The position numbers and the translations under genes were made by a program. Shown piece by piece: positions 7,724-17,774 of a stretch of DNA of 64,000 nucleotides. Under the pieces are notes generated by a model that did not search any database, was not told where the DNA came from, and worked only from the letters and a program-made list of their open reading frames with translations. Source of the stretch: Herbaspirillum sp. RTI4 (GTDB lineage Bacteria; Pseudomonadota; Gammaproteobacteria; Burkholderiales; Burkholderiaceae_D); contig NZ_JAVIWQ010000002.1 of assembly GCF_034313965.1 (NCBI RefSeq), positions 1,488,001-1,552,000 on the forward strand, written 5' to 3'. Each line of letters begins with the position of its first letter. The stretch's first letter is position 1.

Positions 7724-8863
7724 TCAAGGCCAGATCAACCATCCATCGTGGTACCACTCAAGCAGGGCGTCCAGCACGTCTGTGGAGCCGGCAGAAGCCA
7801 GCTCCGGGGCCAGGCGACGGGTGTCGGCCAACACAGTCAGAACAGCGCGGTCCTCGCGGCTGAGCGCAAACGACTCACCGTTAATGAACAGATGACGGTT
7901 GCGGTAAAGCATGAGCGTGCGTGGCGACAGCGCTATTCCGGTCTTGCCCAATTTTTGCAGAAACGCAGCGCGTGGAATCGTGCGCCGTGGTGGATCGAAG
8001 AAAACGGATGCTTTGGGTTCCGACAAATGCTGTCCGAGAAAAATGGTGATGTCTTCTTCGGTAAATTGCAATTTATTGAGTTCGGCCGTTACTTGCTCCA
8101 GCATGGGCTTGCCAATCTCGGCCGGATGTTTGCTCAGTGTCAGATCGGGATCGGCATAACGACCCGGTAAATCGATGGTGTCGGCCATGAATTGCAGGAA
8201 TGCCACGCCCAGCTCCTGGAATGTGGGTGCCCGGAAACCGATTGAATACGTCATGCACTCGCCGAGGGCCACTCCCTCATGCGCATAATCGGGTGGCAAA
8301 TAGAGCATGTCGCCGGGTTCGAGAACGTATTCCTCTTCAGGCTGGAAGTTCTTCAGTATTTTTAGCGGCGCGCCTTCTATGAAGCTTTGATCTTTTTGAG
8401 CGCTGATGCGCCAGCGACGTTGTCCCTGAGCCTGGAGCAAAAAAACATCGTAAGAATCGACATGCGGGCCAACGCCGCCGCCGTCAGTCGCGTAGCTGAT
8501 CATCAAGTCGTCCAACCGCGCATCGGGCAGGAAGCGGAATTGCCGCAATAAGGCATCTGCAGCCGGAAGATGCAGGTTGACGCCCTGGAGCAGCATGGTC
8601 CAGCGTTTTTGCGTTATCGGAGGTAAAGAGGTCAACGGACCGTTCTGCATGTCCCACTGGCGAGCGGTACGGGTAACCAGTCTGGATTCGATCGCATCAT
8701 CAGCCGCCATGGCAAACAAGGCGTCTCTATCCAGAATGGGGGCAAATGCAGGAAAGGCTTGTCGAATCAGTAGGGGTTTTTTATGCCAGTAATCGCGCAG
8801 GAATACGGCGGGCGTAATCGCCCCGAGGAGGGAATGTTTTTTCATGCCGCTATTAGACCGCAT
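7724..8863 (-). CDS. roxA: JmjC/cupin 2-oxoglutarate oxygenase, RoxA (YcfD)-like
   Basis: The protein is a cupin-4/JmjC oxygenase similar to E. coli RoxA/YcfD, which hydroxylates an arginine of ribosomal protein L16 using Fe(II), O2 and 2-oxoglutarate. Landmarks are the N-terminal FLRDYWHKKPLLIRQAF, the iron triad start HVDSYD (His and Asp), the distal His in DYAHEG, and the C-terminal dimer and winged-helix part with PPRRTIPRA. The length of 379 fits the family. The start is uncertain: the ATG at 8863 has AGGAA touching it, while the ATG at 8845, giving MKKHSLLG, aligns better with the family but has poor spacing. It diverges from slyD. Confidence 0.85.
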   Translation of the reverse strand: MRSNSGMKKHSLLGAITPAVFLRDYWHKKPLLIRQAFPAFAPILDRDALFAMAADDAIESRLVTRTARQWDMQNGPLTSLPPITQKRWTMLLQGVNLHLPAADALLRQFRFLPDARLDDLMISYATDGGGVGPHVDSYDVFLLQAQGQRRWRISAQKDQSFIEGAPLKILKNFQPEEEYVLEPGDMLYLPPDYAHEGVALGECMTYSIGFRAPTFQELGVAFLQFMADTIDLPGRYADPDLTLSKHPAEIGKPMLEQVTAELNKLQFTEEDITIFLGQHLSEPKASVFFDPPRRTIPRAAFLQKLGKTGIALSPRTLMLYRNRHLFINGESFALSREDRAVLTVLADTRRLAPELASAGSTDVLDALLEWYHDGWLIWP

Positions 8864-8963
8864 TTCCTGTGCTGCGGCGAGTGGGGCGAGGGCGGATTGG
8901 TTGAGCAGATAGCAAAACGGAGAAACATTATGCTGCGAGTCGGGGTGGTGAATCTGGAAAAGG

Positions 8964-8969
8964 TATAAT
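8964..8969 (+). promoter_or_regulatory. -10 box of slyD
   Basis: TATAAT is an exact consensus -10 located 29 bp before the preferred slyD ATG. No good -35 is visible at 16-18 bp. Confidence 0.5.
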
Positions 8970-8998
8970 TCCGGCCTCCGTCAAAGAAAGGAATGATC

Positions 8999-9541
8999 AT
9001 GAAAATTGCCAAGAACACCGTCGTCACTGTGCATTACAAATTATCCGATGCGCAGGGCAACATGATCGAGGAAAGCAGCGAGCCGATGGTCTATCTGCAT
9101 GGTGGATATGAAAACACGCTGCTCAAAATTGAAGAAGAACTCGACGGCAAGGCTGTCGGATATAAAAACACGATCCAGGTCGAACCGGACGACGCCTTTG
9201 GCGAGTACGATGCCGCCCTGGTGAAAATCGAAGAGCGCAGCCATTTGCCGACACCGCTGGAAGTGGGCATGCAATTCGAAGGCACACCGGATGGCGCCGA
9301 TGAGGAATCGCTGCTGTTTACCGTCACCGACATTACGGACGATAAAGTCGTCCTTGATGGCAATCATCCGCTGGCCGGCATGGCTTTACGTTTCGAGCTG
9401 ACGGTGAGCGAAGTGCGCGCAGCAACAGAGGAAGAAATCACACATGAGCATGTCCACGGTGCGCACGGTCATCACCATGGTCATGACCACGATGATGATG
9501 ACGCTATGGGAGATGAATTCCGCAGCCATCCCCTGCACTAA
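8999..9541 (+). CDS. slyD: FKBP-type peptidyl-prolyl isomerase SlyD
   Basis: SlyD is a cytoplasmic prolyl isomerase and chaperone with a metal-binding tail that helps nickel delivery to hydrogenases and urease in some bacteria. The FKBP core starts with VTVHYKLSDAQG; the inserted chaperone flap spans about residues 68-125; and the tail is rich in His and Asp (HGHHHGHDHDDDD). The ATG at 8999 is preferred over one 6 bp upstream because AAGGA sits 6 bp before it. Length 180. It is monocistronic, ending at the terminator at 9601. Confidence 0.93.
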   Translation: MKIAKNTVVTVHYKLSDAQGNMIEESSEPMVYLHGGYENTLLKIEEELDGKAVGYKNTIQVEPDDAFGEYDAALVKIEERSHLPTPLEVGMQFEGTPDGADEESLLFTVTDITDDKVVLDGNHPLAGMALRFELTVSEVRAATEEEITHEHVHGAHGHHHGHDHDDDDAMGDEFRSHPLH

Positions 9542-9600
9542 TCAGCAAGGAACTGCTGGTCAAGTGTACTGACCGGCGCAGGCGAAACTGCCGCTGTCCT

Positions 9601-9630
9601 AACCCACCTTTGCGGTGGGTTTTTCTTTTT
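9601..9630 (+). terminator. Rho-independent terminator of slyD
   Basis: The 8-bp stem AACCCACC/GGTGGGTT with a 5-nt loop is followed by TTTCTTTTT. Confidence 0.85.
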
Positions 9631-9652
9631 AAAGAGCGCTAGTGTCAGCCAA

Positions 9653-10585
9653 CTAAGGTCTTGCATTAGTAGTGGCAGGTTTGGCTACCGAAAACAAGCC
9701 TGGCGATGTCGGGTCAACCTGCACACTGATCCAGCCAGGCCCGATACCAAGTTCGCCCAGATTCCGGCGCCAGACGATACCGGCAGGTGGCAATGACTTG
9801 TCCGTTTTCCCATGTATGAGCATGACCCGGCCGTGAAACTCTCCAGAAAATTTCAGCAAATTCTGTCGTAAGCTCGCGAAACCGTCGCGCTGCCCACGCT
9901 GAAGTTCGTGTGCCGTCGGGGTCTCCCAGGGATCGCCGTCACTAAAAAGCACGATGCCGTGCAGTTTTTTGAGCGCGGCCAGCGCGAACAAGCGTTGCAG
10001 CCACTCGTGATTGGCGATTTGGCGATCTTCAAATTCGCTGTTGCGTCCACCAGCGGAAAGGTAATGGTTATTGTCGGAGGGCAAATGAATCGTTGCAAAC
10101 AGGACTCCACCGACTTCCCATCGGGCATTTTCCGCATAGGCCCGGAATTTCGGGGTGGCCGACTGCCGAATGAGCGGCAACCTGCTTGCTCCCAGCGAAA
10201 ACGAATCGGCAAATAATAATTCGCGCAACTGGTTCAGACGCTCAATCGCCGCCGGTTTTCCTTCGCTGTTTTTGCAAGTGGTCCAATCGCTTGCGGCAAT
10301 CGACACAATTAAACCGTTCTGCGCTTCTTGCAGCAGAGCGAGTCGCTGCTGGTACAGGGCATCGCTGCAGTCTTCGCTACGCGCCTTGATGCCATTGACG
10401 ACGACGAAAGCCAGATTGGCGGCATCGCTTGCTGCGATCGCGTTGCGCAACACGATTTCTCCCTTGGCGGAGGAGGCATGGCCGATGACGCCGAAGCGGA
10501 ATGCCTCTGCCTGTGCTGCCGTCATGATGGTTGCCGTTATCGCTGCCAGCAGGCCAGCAGCGAGGCTATGCTGCCAGCGTCTCAT
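9653..10585 (-). CDS. Secreted protein of unknown function downstream of mutS
   Basis: This 310-residue protein has a signal peptide (hydrophobic residues 8-24, likely cut after AQA) and so should act in the periplasm. The body begins [10 protein letters not shown] and contains [24 protein letters not shown] and VLFSDGDPW, a layout reminiscent of calcineurin-like phosphoesterases, but the usual metal-binding GDxxDRG and GNHE motifs are absent, so enzyme activity is doubtful. Its ATG overlaps the mutS stop by 4 bp (ATGA), which implies translational coupling. I recognise it only as a conserved Burkholderiales hypothetical. Confidence 0.7.
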   Translation of the reverse strand: MRRWQHSLAAGLLAAITATIMTAAQAEAFRFGVIGHASSAKGEIVLRNAIAASDAANLAFVVVNGIKARSEDCSDALYQQRLALLQEAQNGLIVSIAASDWTTCKNSEGKPAAIERLNQLRELLFADSFSLGASRLPLIRQSATPKFRAYAENARWEVGGVLFATIHLPSDNNHYLSAGGRNSEFEDRQIANHEWLQRLFALAALKKLHGIVLFSDGDPWETPTAHELQRGQRDGFASLRQNLLKFSGEFHGRVMLIHGKTDKSLPPAGIVWRRNLGELGIGPGWISVQVDPTSPGLFSVAKPATTNARP

Positions 10586-13305
10586 ACAATACTCGCGCGT
10601 TCGCTCAACTGTTTCAGGTGATACAGCGCCTCCAGTGCCTGGCGCGGCGAGAGGGCGTCAGGATCGAGCTCTTCCAATGCCTGTTGCAGCGCCGGCGAGA
10701 GGGTCTTGCTGTCCTCTGCAAAAACAGGTGATGGATTTTCTGCGTGTGCTGCGAATAAATCGAATTGCGGTGTCGCTTGCAGCGATTGGGTTTCAAGCAT
10801 GGTCAGATGCTTGCGTGCGGCGCGGATCACGGAAGGCGGCACACCGGCCAGCTGCGCTACTTGCAAGCCGTAGCTTTGCGAGGCCGGTCCCGGTTGCACG
10901 GCATGCAAAAAGACAATGCTGTCCTTATGCTCGACTGCCGACAAGTGCACATTGCGCGCGCTGGGCGTCGATTCCGGCAATTGCGTGAGTTCAAAATAAT
11001 GGGTGGCAAACAGCGTGAAGCTGCGCGTATTGTCGAGCAGATGACGGGCGATTGCCCACGCCAGTGCCAGGCCGTCGAAAGTCGAGGTGCCACGCCCGAC
11101 TTCATCCATCAATACCAGGGAATGTTCGGTGGCATTGTTGAGGATGGCGGCCGATTCGGTCATTTCCACCATGAAGGTCGAGCGGCCGCCGGCCAGATCG
11201 TCGGCCGCACCGATACGCGTAAAGATACGGTCGATTGGCCCGATGACGGCGCGGGCAGCGGGGACATAACTGCCGATATACGCCAGCAAGGTAATGAGCG
11301 CCACTTGCCGCATGAACGTCGATTTACCGCCCATGTTGGGGCCGGTGATCAGCAGTAGTTTGTGTTCAGCGTCCAGTTCGCAATCGTTGGCGATGAAACG
11401 CTCTATCTGATTTTCAACGACCGGATGACGGCCTTGCTCGATCAGAATGCTCGGCTCGCTGACCAGTTGTGGCGCGCACCAGTTATGACGCGCCGCATGG
11501 GCCGCCAGTGCCGTTAGCGTATCGATCTGCGCCAGCGCGCCGGCAATGGTTTGCAGCGTTCCTATATGCGCAGCCAGTTCCAGTAGCAACAAATCGTACA
11601 GGCGTCTTTCGCGTGACAGAGCGCGGTCTTGCGCGGACAAGGCTTTGTCTTCGAAGGCCTTGAGTTCCGGTGTGATGTAACGCTCAGCATTTTTCAGCGT
11701 CTGGCGGCGTCGATAATCGTCCGGTACTTTATCGGTCTGACCATGCGTGACTTCGATGTAAAAGCCATGCACCTTGTTGTATTCGACGCGCAGGTTGGCG
11801 ATGCCGGTACGTGCGCGTTCGCGCAATTCGAGGTCGCTGAGATACTGCCCGGCGTTTTCCGATAAGCCGCGCAATTCATCCAGCTCGGCGTCATAGCCGC
11901 GTGCAATCACGCCGCCATCGCGTGCCAGTGCTGCCGGTTCCAGTTGCACCGCCCGTTCCAGCAGGTCCAGACAATCGGTCGGTGTGGCCAGCATCTGTTG
12001 CAGACTTGCCAGCAGCGGCGCGCGATCATCGTGTGCATCGTGTGCATCGTGTGCATCGCGCGCGGCGACCGCGACATATTCTCGCAAGGAACCGAGCTGT
12101 TGCAAACCGCCGCGCAATCCTGCCAAATCACGCGGACGTGCCGATTGCAGTGCGATGCGGGTGGCGATGCGTTCGATGTCGGGTACGGCGGCTAAGGTAA
12201 TCGCCAGTCCTGCGCAAACATCATTGCGTAACAGCGCGTCAATTGCGGCATGACGTTGCCGTGCGATATTTTGGTCACGACGCGCATGGTGCAGCCAGTG
12301 GCGCAATAGTCGGGAGCCCATTGACGTGCGGCAATGGTCGAGCAGCGAAAACAGGGTCGGCGCGTTGGTGGACGAATCCTGTGCGCGCAGCGTTTCTGTT
12401 AACTCAAGATTGCGGCGGGTGGAAGCGTCGAGGCCGATGAATTCATTTTCTGATTCGACTGTCAGCATCCTGACATGCTGCAATCCCTTGCCCTGCGTCG
12501 CTTGGGCATAACGTAGTAGTGCTCCGGCGGCACCTAATGCGGCGCTCAGGCCGTCGGCACCGAAACCGCTTAATGTTGCTACCGACAATTGCTCCAGCAA
12601 GGTTTTTTTGCCGTGGGCAAGATCGAAGTGCCAGTCAGGTAACGCAGTGGGGGAGGGCGTTGTCAGCGGTATGCGGTCGCGCGTTTCGCTTTGCAATATT
12701 TCAGCAGGAGCGATTCTTTCGAGTTCCTGTTTCAGGCGCGTATCGAGGTCGGCAGCGTCGACCGTAAACTCCATCAGCTTCAGTGCGCCGCTGGCCATCG
12801 ATAACCACGCCAGACCGACCGTCACGTTTTTACGATGGCTGACTGCATGGAGGGCCAGCAGCGGGCGTTCCGATTTTTCCGGTAACAGATCGGTATCGGT
12901 CAGCGTACCCGGTGTAATGACGCGGACTACTTTGCGTTCTACCGGCCCTTTGCTGGTGGCAGGATCGCCGATCTGTTCGCAGATGGCGACCGATTCACCC
13001 AGCTTGATGAGTTTCGCCAGGTAAGTTTCCAGCGAGTGGAATGGCACGCCGGCCATCTTGATCGGCGTGCCGTTGGAAGTGCCGCGTTGCGTCAGGGTGA
13101 TGCCTAATTGCCGCGATGCCTGTTCGGCATCCTCGAAAAAAAGTTCGTAAAAATCTCCCATCCGGTAAAACACGAGTGTGTCAGGATGATCGGCTTTGAT
13201 GCCGAGATATTGCTGCATCATCGGCGTGTGACCAGCTGGTGCTGCAATGGCGCGCGTCGGTTTTTCTGCGGATGATTTGATAGGCTTGATATTGTTCGGG
13301 GGCAT
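10582..13305 (-). CDS. mutS: DNA mismatch repair protein MutS
   Basis: MutS recognises mismatches and starts methyl-directed repair. The mismatch-reading Phe-x-Glu occurs in MGDFYELF at about residues 49-56, the Walker A is [13 protein letters not shown], the Walker B is [15 protein letters not shown], and the C-terminus ends in the short dimer/tetramer helices. At 907 residues it is longer than E. coli MutS (853), through an N-terminal extension of about 20 residues and a D-A-H repeat near residue 420 in the core domain, encoded by a 9-bp tandem repeat. It is co-transcribed with a downstream secreted-protein gene that overlaps it by 4 bp. Confidence 0.97.
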   Translation of the reverse strand: MPPNNIKPIKSSAEKPTRAIAAPAGHTPMMQQYLGIKADHPDTLVFYRMGDFYELFFEDAEQASRQLGITLTQRGTSNGTPIKMAGVPFHSLETYLAKLIKLGESVAICEQIGDPATSKGPVERKVVRVITPGTLTDTDLLPEKSERPLLALHAVSHRKNVTVGLAWLSMASGALKLMEFTVDAADLDTRLKQELERIAPAEILQSETRDRIPLTTPSPTALPDWHFDLAHGKKTLLEQLSVATLSGFGADGLSAALGAAGALLRYAQATQGKGLQHVRMLTVESENEFIGLDASTRRNLELTETLRAQDSSTNAPTLFSLLDHCRTSMGSRLLRHWLHHARRDQNIARQRHAAIDALLRNDVCAGLAITLAAVPDIERIATRIALQSARPRDLAGLRGGLQQLGSLREYVAVAARDAHDAHDAHDDRAPLLASLQQMLATPTDCLDLLERAVQLEPAALARDGGVIARGYDAELDELRGLSENAGQYLSDLELRERARTGIANLRVEYNKVHGFYIEVTHGQTDKVPDDYRRRQTLKNAERYITPELKAFEDKALSAQDRALSRERRLYDLLLLELAAHIGTLQTIAGALAQIDTLTALAAHAARHNWCAPQLVSEPSILIEQGRHPVVENQIERFIANDCELDAEHKLLLITGPNMGGKSTFMRQVALITLLAYIGSYVPAARAVIGPIDRIFTRIGAADDLAGGRSTFMVEMTESAAILNNATEHSLVLMDEVGRGTSTFDGLALAWAIARHLLDNTRSFTLFATHYFELTQLPESTPSARNVHLSAVEHKDSIVFLHAVQPGPASQSYGLQVAQLAGVPPSVIRAARKHLTMLETQSLQATPQFDLFAAHAENPSPVFAEDSKTLSPALQQALEELDPDALSPRQALEALYHLKQLSERASIV
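12027..12062. repeat. 9-bp tandem repeat within mutS
   Basis: Three exact copies of CATCGTGTG plus one variant (CATCGCGCG) run in a row. On the coding strand they encode repeated Asp-Ala-His, in frame, at about residue 420. Confidence 0.85.
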
Positions 13306-13596
13306 GATCGACTAGATTGTTGCAGGCGTGTCGTGCATAGGCACGATGGCGCACTGGAGGTGTTGGTGCGATGGCGGGAGATTGCTCTGCGCCGGATCGA
13401 GTGGAATGGTGACTAGTCTACCAGTGTAGAGGGCGATCCCATTACTGAGGTCGATTGAATTTGAGTTTCATTTAAGTTGCCATCGTCGCCTGGGGTTGTT
13501 GCGACTCCTTGGGGGAACCTACGCGACGACGCATCGCTGCGCGAGGTAGTCAAGGTCTGCTGCGCATTGGTGCTTGCAATGGAAGGTCAACAGCTA
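13306..13596. other. Spacer upstream of mutS
   Basis: This 290-bp gap must hold the mutS promoter and the end of the histidine kinase transcript. Short imperfect dyads occur around 13520-13550 but none is followed by a T tract. No gene is supported. Confidence 0.4.
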
Positions 13597-15111
13597 CTAG
13601 GAGCATTGACGGTCGATTGTTGACGTTAGTGGGACTTCTCGATGCGATTTGGGTAAATCGATGATGATTCTGGTGCCGTGCTTTTTATCGCTTTCGATAT
13701 GTAATTGCCCCCCTGCGCCATGTACGCGCTCTTTCATGCCGATCAGGCCGATGCCTGAGCCGGTCTGATCGGGGTTGAAACCTTGTCCGTTATCGCCGAT
13801 ATGGATACGTACTTTGCTGACCTCAGGCAAGCATTCAATATGGATGAGGCAGAGGGTGGCGCCGGCGTGCTTCACGATATTGGATAAGCCCTCCTGAATC
13901 AGTCGGTAGATGGTGATTAATATATCGCCTGCACAAGCTGAAAAATCTCCCTCGGATGTCAAGCTGAAATGGCATTCCGGATGGAGGGCATCATAGTTTT
14001 GCACCATCTCTTCAACCGCCGCCTGCAATCCCAGTGTGTCGATAATTTCCGGACGCAGGCGTCTGACGATGTTGCGACCCATGACATATAAATCGGCGGT
14101 TAAGCGAATGATGGCGTGGGCTTTTTCCTGGATTGCTTGCTTTGCTGCGCCGGCTTGTTCGGCCAGACTGAGGATGTATTGTGACTCTAGCCGTACGACT
14201 ATGAGAGAGGCGTTGATATGGTCGTGCAATTCGATAGCGATGCTTTTTCTTTCTTCTTCCACAACGGAGTTCAGTTTTTTAATTAATTTCTTTTTTTCTT
14301 CATTGGATTTTTCGGACTCTTTTTTGGCAATCTCGAGGTCTTGCGTGCGTGCGGATACTTTGGCTTCCAGATTGATTTTCGCCTGTTGCAGGCTGTCGAC
14401 CATTTGTCTGATCGAGGCCTGTAGTTCGCCAATCTCCCCGCCCGTAGTGACGTCCAGCTTGACGCCATAGTTACCTGCCCGGATCTGACGCAAATTCCCA
14501 ATTGCCTGTGCCAGTGGTTTGGTAAAGGTCAGTGCCATCATCAATCCCAGTGCCACGCTGAGGAATAAGACCACTGCAGAAATAACCGAGCCGAGAATGA
14601 TGCGTTGATATTCCTTGCGAATGGCGACCGACGGTGACATTTCAATCAGGATGTAGCCGATGACGTCGATGCCTGACTCAAGTGCAGGATGTGCTGAACT
14701 AGGCTGTTTTTTATTATCAGAATAATCGTAGTAATCAATGGGTATGCGTTCCTGCTGAATAGCTTTTTCAAAAATAATTATATTTTTTTCGGGTGCGTTC
14801 TTTTCCTCTGTATCAACCAGAACTTTTCTTGTTTTATCCAATATGATGATTCTGTGTATGCTTTTATCCAAATGCAAAAACTCCCGGGCAGTACGCTCCA
14901 TATATCCGGTGTTTCCGGAAATGACCCCGTAGAGACTACTTTCAGCCAGGGTGTGTACCAGGAAATCTCCGCGTTCTTTCAGCTCTCTTTGTACTTCTGC
15001 ATCGCGTGAGTAACAGGAATAGAAAATTTCAGAGAAAAACATCAGTATGACGGGGATCACCGCCATAAAAATAAGGCGATATTTAATGTCCCACTTTTTC
15101 CAGGTCAGCAT
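13597..15111 (-). CDS. Membrane histidine kinase, NarL-partner (HisKA_3) type
   Basis: This 504-residue sensor kinase has a transmembrane helix at about residues 11-29, an extracytoplasmic domain to about 170, a second helix (about 172-197), a HAMP linker, a coiled coil, and the HisKA_3 phospho-acceptor box ELHDHINASL near residue 293. The ATPase part has the N-box EGLSNIVKHA, DNGQGF and GIGLIGMKER. This type pairs with LuxR-type regulators, one of which heads the same operon. Its start lies 2 bp after the binding-protein stop, pointing to coupled synthesis. The signal is unknown; the neighbour suggests a ligand sensed by a periplasmic binding protein. Confidence 0.9.
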   Translation of the reverse strand: MLTWKKWDIKYRLIFMAVIPVILMFFSEIFYSCYSRDAEVQRELKERGDFLVHTLAESSLYGVISGNTGYMERTAREFLHLDKSIHRIIILDKTRKVLVDTEEKNAPEKNIIIFEKAIQQERIPIDYYDYSDNKKQPSSAHPALESGIDVIGYILIEMSPSVAIRKEYQRIILGSVISAVVLFLSVALGLMMALTFTKPLAQAIGNLRQIRAGNYGVKLDVTTGGEIGELQASIRQMVDSLQQAKINLEAKVSARTQDLEIAKKESEKSNEEKKKLIKKLNSVVEEERKSIAIELHDHINASLIVVRLESQYILSLAEQAGAAKQAIQEKAHAIIRLTADLYVMGRNIVRRLRPEIIDTLGLQAAVEEMVQNYDALHPECHFSLTSEGDFSACAGDILITIYRLIQEGLSNIVKHAGATLCLIHIECLPEVSKVRIHIGDNGQGFNPDQTGSGIGLIGMKERVHGAGGQLHIESDKKHGTRIIIDLPKSHREVPLTSTIDRQCS

Positions 15112-15113
15112 GT

Positions 15114-16061
15114 TTACGACTCGTCAGAAGGGGGCGGATAGCTAAATTTTCTGACATCGTTTTCGATGGTGATGTTGAACGATCTGGCGACGTCCTCATT
15201 AACGACAACATGAAAATATTTGGGGAATTGGGGTGCTGGCCATTTTCCTGTCTTATCGTACTCAGTCAATTGCTCATCCATTTGCGTAATGATTTCGGAA
15301 ATGTCTGAATGTATGGAGGCCAGGGCCCCCGCTTTTACTAGCGCACTGGAGTAGCCAATCATTGGCTGATTATGTCTGTAAGTTGTTATCAGTATGTTTT
15401 TTATTGATTCCGGGCTGTAAATATTCTCATCGGGAATGGCTAATAAAAAAGGGATATATTTTATGTTATTAAGTGCATAGTTAATATTATTTCTTCCGGA
15501 AATATTTTCCAAAATAAGAGATAGAGAATTCTTTTCCGCAGCCTGAATCAGCGCCGGACGTAAATATTCTGTTTCATCGCTGATCAGAACGGCAGCGCTC
15601 AGTATTTTTTTATGGAGAATTGAAATCAGTTTGAATTGATTTTCTGGTGCTGGATCAGCGTAGATGGCGGTAATAGACGATATATTTTTTTCATTTTCAT
15701 TATGGATAATTCTTCTAAAATTATCGCTAGTAATGTAAATGGAAAAGATAGGCGCGCTTACATTTTTTTCATACAAAAATTTTAGCGCGAAAGGGCCTAT
15801 GGCCAGATAAATTGGTTTCAGTTTTTCCGTTGGTGGGAGGTTGGTACTATCGATTGTTTTTGCAGATGGAAAATAAAACTGTATTTTTTTTATTATATTT
15901 TTGGTGAAGTCATTATCGTCTGTTGCCACGATGTAGACGTCATGATTTTTCAAGTCTGAGGCAAGACAATTCACCATGCCTAAGGTGTAGCAGGTGGTTG
16001 CTACAACTACGATCAGATAAAAGATTAAATTAATTTTTATTGAACAAGAATGGGGAGGCAT
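15114..16061 (-). CDS. Periplasmic ABC-substrate-binding-like protein
   Basis: This 315-residue protein has one N-terminal hydrophobic segment (about residues 10-33), either signal peptide or anchor, followed by a two-lobed fold resembling the ABC_sub_bind family (TrpX-like): phrases such as PIFSIYITSDNFRRII, SITAIYADPAPENQFKLI and PMIGYSSALVKAGALAS follow the family order. No permease or ATPase gene is nearby. It is directly coupled to the histidine kinase, so it may present a ligand to the kinase rather than feed a transporter. The gene is AT-rich, with many Ile, Asn and Lys codons unlike its neighbours, suggesting transfer. The fold is a moderate call and the role is inference. Confidence 0.7.
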   Translation of the reverse strand: MPPHSCSIKINLIFYLIVVVATTCYTLGMVNCLASDLKNHDVYIVATDDNDFTKNIIKKIQFYFPSAKTIDSTNLPPTEKLKPIYLAIGPFALKFLYEKNVSAPIFSIYITSDNFRRIIHNENEKNISSITAIYADPAPENQFKLISILHKKILSAAVLISDETEYLRPALIQAAEKNSLSLILENISGRNNINYALNNIKYIPFLLAIPDENIYSPESIKNILITTYRHNQPMIGYSSALVKAGALASIHSDISEIITQMDEQLTEYDKTGKWPAPQFPKYFHVVVNEDVARSFNITIENDVRKFSYPPPSDES

Positions 16062-16286
16062 GGGACTCGAGGAACAATTTCACAGCCAGAAAAACTACAG
16101 CAAGTTGTTATAGATGCGATCTCCGGGACTGTTGGTAGAACTGAACCAGTGAATCAATTTTTTTACCTGAGTATGAGGTGATGAAGTGATGCAACTCCGC
16201 TTGGTTGCTATCAAGTAACTGGCGATCTGATGTTATTTTATTTATTAAAGGAAATTCGCCAATCTATGGCGAAAGTGAGTATTTTT

Positions 16287-17048
16287 TTAAATGTCACCTG
16301 GATTCGCGGAATTGTTATTCAGTCCAAGCTGGTGATAAAGCCAATACCGTCCAATCCCTGCGTATTCATGAAGTGCCAGATCGGTTACCAGGAAATTATA
16401 GGAAATGGGTACCCACGACATGATTGCCGATATATAGTCGGCGCGTACCGGAATAGGTGTTTTTCCGTAATGAGAAAAATACAGAAGACTGCGTCGCAAG
16501 TGAAGGCCGGAAGTCACCAGCCAGAGATTGTTCCAATCGTCGCGGGGAAGCATTCTGGCAATGTTTTTTGCGTTTTGCCAAGTGTTCATGCTTTCGGTGT
16601 CGAGTATCAGGTCACTTTGTTTGATACCCAGATTTTGCAGGTATTTCCCATATACAGCAGCTTCCGATATGCCGTGATGCTGTGGATCTCCCCCGGAAAT
16701 AAAGATGCTGCAATCGCCCCCACTTTTTTTGCAGGACGTATAAAGTGCGGCAGTTTTGGCGATGCGTCCATATCCGAATGTACCTGCCTCAACTTTGCCC
16801 GTACTCAATAATTTTTCCGTGCCTCCACCCAGCAGAATAATGTTACTCACGCTGCCCCATCGGATGGGTGGCATTTCTTCAATGGGAGATTGGAGCTCTT
16901 CGAGCAGCCACTGTGGCACGATGCCACAGCCGATCCCCATGAATAAAATGAAGATGCTGGCGAAGAGAGTCCGACTGACAAATCGCCATTTCATGGTATG
17001 GAATATCGTGGCAAAAAATGTGAGCAGGAGAAAAAAAATAGTGGTCAT
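16287..17048 (-). CDS. YdcF-like (DUF218) membrane protein
   Basis: This 253-residue protein has two hydrophobic helices at the N-terminus (about residues 2-18 and 27-46), then a DUF218 domain beginning IILLGGGTEK and including ISGGDPQ, SMNTWQNAKN and WLVTSGLHLRRS. DUF218 proteins such as YdcF, SanA and ElyC act in envelope functions in enterobacteria, and YdcF binds SAM; the substrate here is unknown. It lies between the response regulator and the binding protein on the same strand, 72 bp and 225 bp away, so it belongs to the same cluster. The start at 17048 has no strong ribosome site. Confidence 0.8.
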   Translation of the reverse strand: MTTIFFLLLTFFATIFHTMKWRFVSRTLFASIFILFMGIGCGIVPQWLLEELQSPIEEMPPIRWGSVSNIILLGGGTEKLLSTGKVEAGTFGYGRIAKTAALYTSCKKSGGDCSIFISGGDPQHHGISEAAVYGKYLQNLGIKQSDLILDTESMNTWQNAKNIARMLPRDDWNNLWLVTSGLHLRRSLLYFSHYGKTPIPVRADYISAIMSWVPISYNFLVTDLALHEYAGIGRYWLYHQLGLNNNSANPGDI

Positions 17049-17120
17049 GTTGTCGGATCGGCTTGTCGGTCGGGAGTGGCTTGTGCGCTCATTTTTTCTG
17101 GAAGCATTATTTTTATTGGC

Positions 17121-17774
17121 CTATGGCTCAACCAGTCCATATCTGACCGCGAGTTTAGTGATGTCGGCTGATCGGTAAATATCGAGTTTCTCTTTGATTG
17201 TTTGGCTGATATGGCTGATCGTTCTTGGCGATAAACTGAGTCTGTCTGCCATTTCGGCGTTGGTAAGTCCTTCTGCCATCAGCGTAAAAATATCGATTTC
17301 CCTCGCATCGAGCAGAGTTTGTGGCGCCTTGTCTCCTTTGATCGCGATTGTTGCCAGGCGCTCTGCAATCTCCGGGAGGAAGTAAGAGGCACCTTTGGCG
17401 GCTGCTTTTATTGCGTTCGCCAGATCGACTGCATCACAATCTTTAGTGATGAACGCTTTTGCTCCGATTTTGTAGCATTCTTTCACCAGTGAATTTTGAT
17501 CGAACTGCGATAGAAAAATAATCCTGGCATCCGGGTATTGACTGAGCAATTCTCTTGCCACATCCAGGCCGGTCAGTTTCCCGCCAAACCGGATATCGAG
17601 AATAACAACCTGTGGATTACATTTTTCGTATTCGGGCAGGACGGATTCCGCTGTCTTAACTTGTGCAGCAATACTGATGTGATGTTTTTCCAGGGAGGCA
17701 GAAAATCCTTGCATGACAATGGGGTGATCGTCTGCCATCAATATACGAATTTTCTCTGTCTCGTCTGTCTGCAT
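17121..17774 (-). CDS. LuxR/NarL-type response regulator
   Basis: This 217-residue regulator has a receiver domain (MADDHPIVMQG at the start, phospho-acceptor Asp in VILDIRF, Lys in FITKD) and a C-terminal LuxR helix-turn-helix (EGLTNAEMADRLSLSPRTISHI). The ATG at 17774 is chosen over an upstream in-frame codon because AGGA precedes it by 4 bp and the family N-terminus begins just after. It heads the minus-strand cluster with ydcF-like, binding-protein and kinase genes, and presumably is phosphorylated by that kinase. Targets are unknown. Confidence 0.9.
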   Translation of the reverse strand: MQTDETEKIRILMADDHPIVMQGFSASLEKHHISIAAQVKTAESVLPEYEKCNPQVVILDIRFGGKLTGLDVARELLSQYPDARIIFLSQFDQNSLVKECYKIGAKAFITKDCDAVDLANAIKAAAKGASYFLPEIAERLATIAIKGDKAPQTLLDAREIDIFTLMAEGLTNAEMADRLSLSPRTISHISQTIKEKLDIYRSADITKLAVRYGLVEP

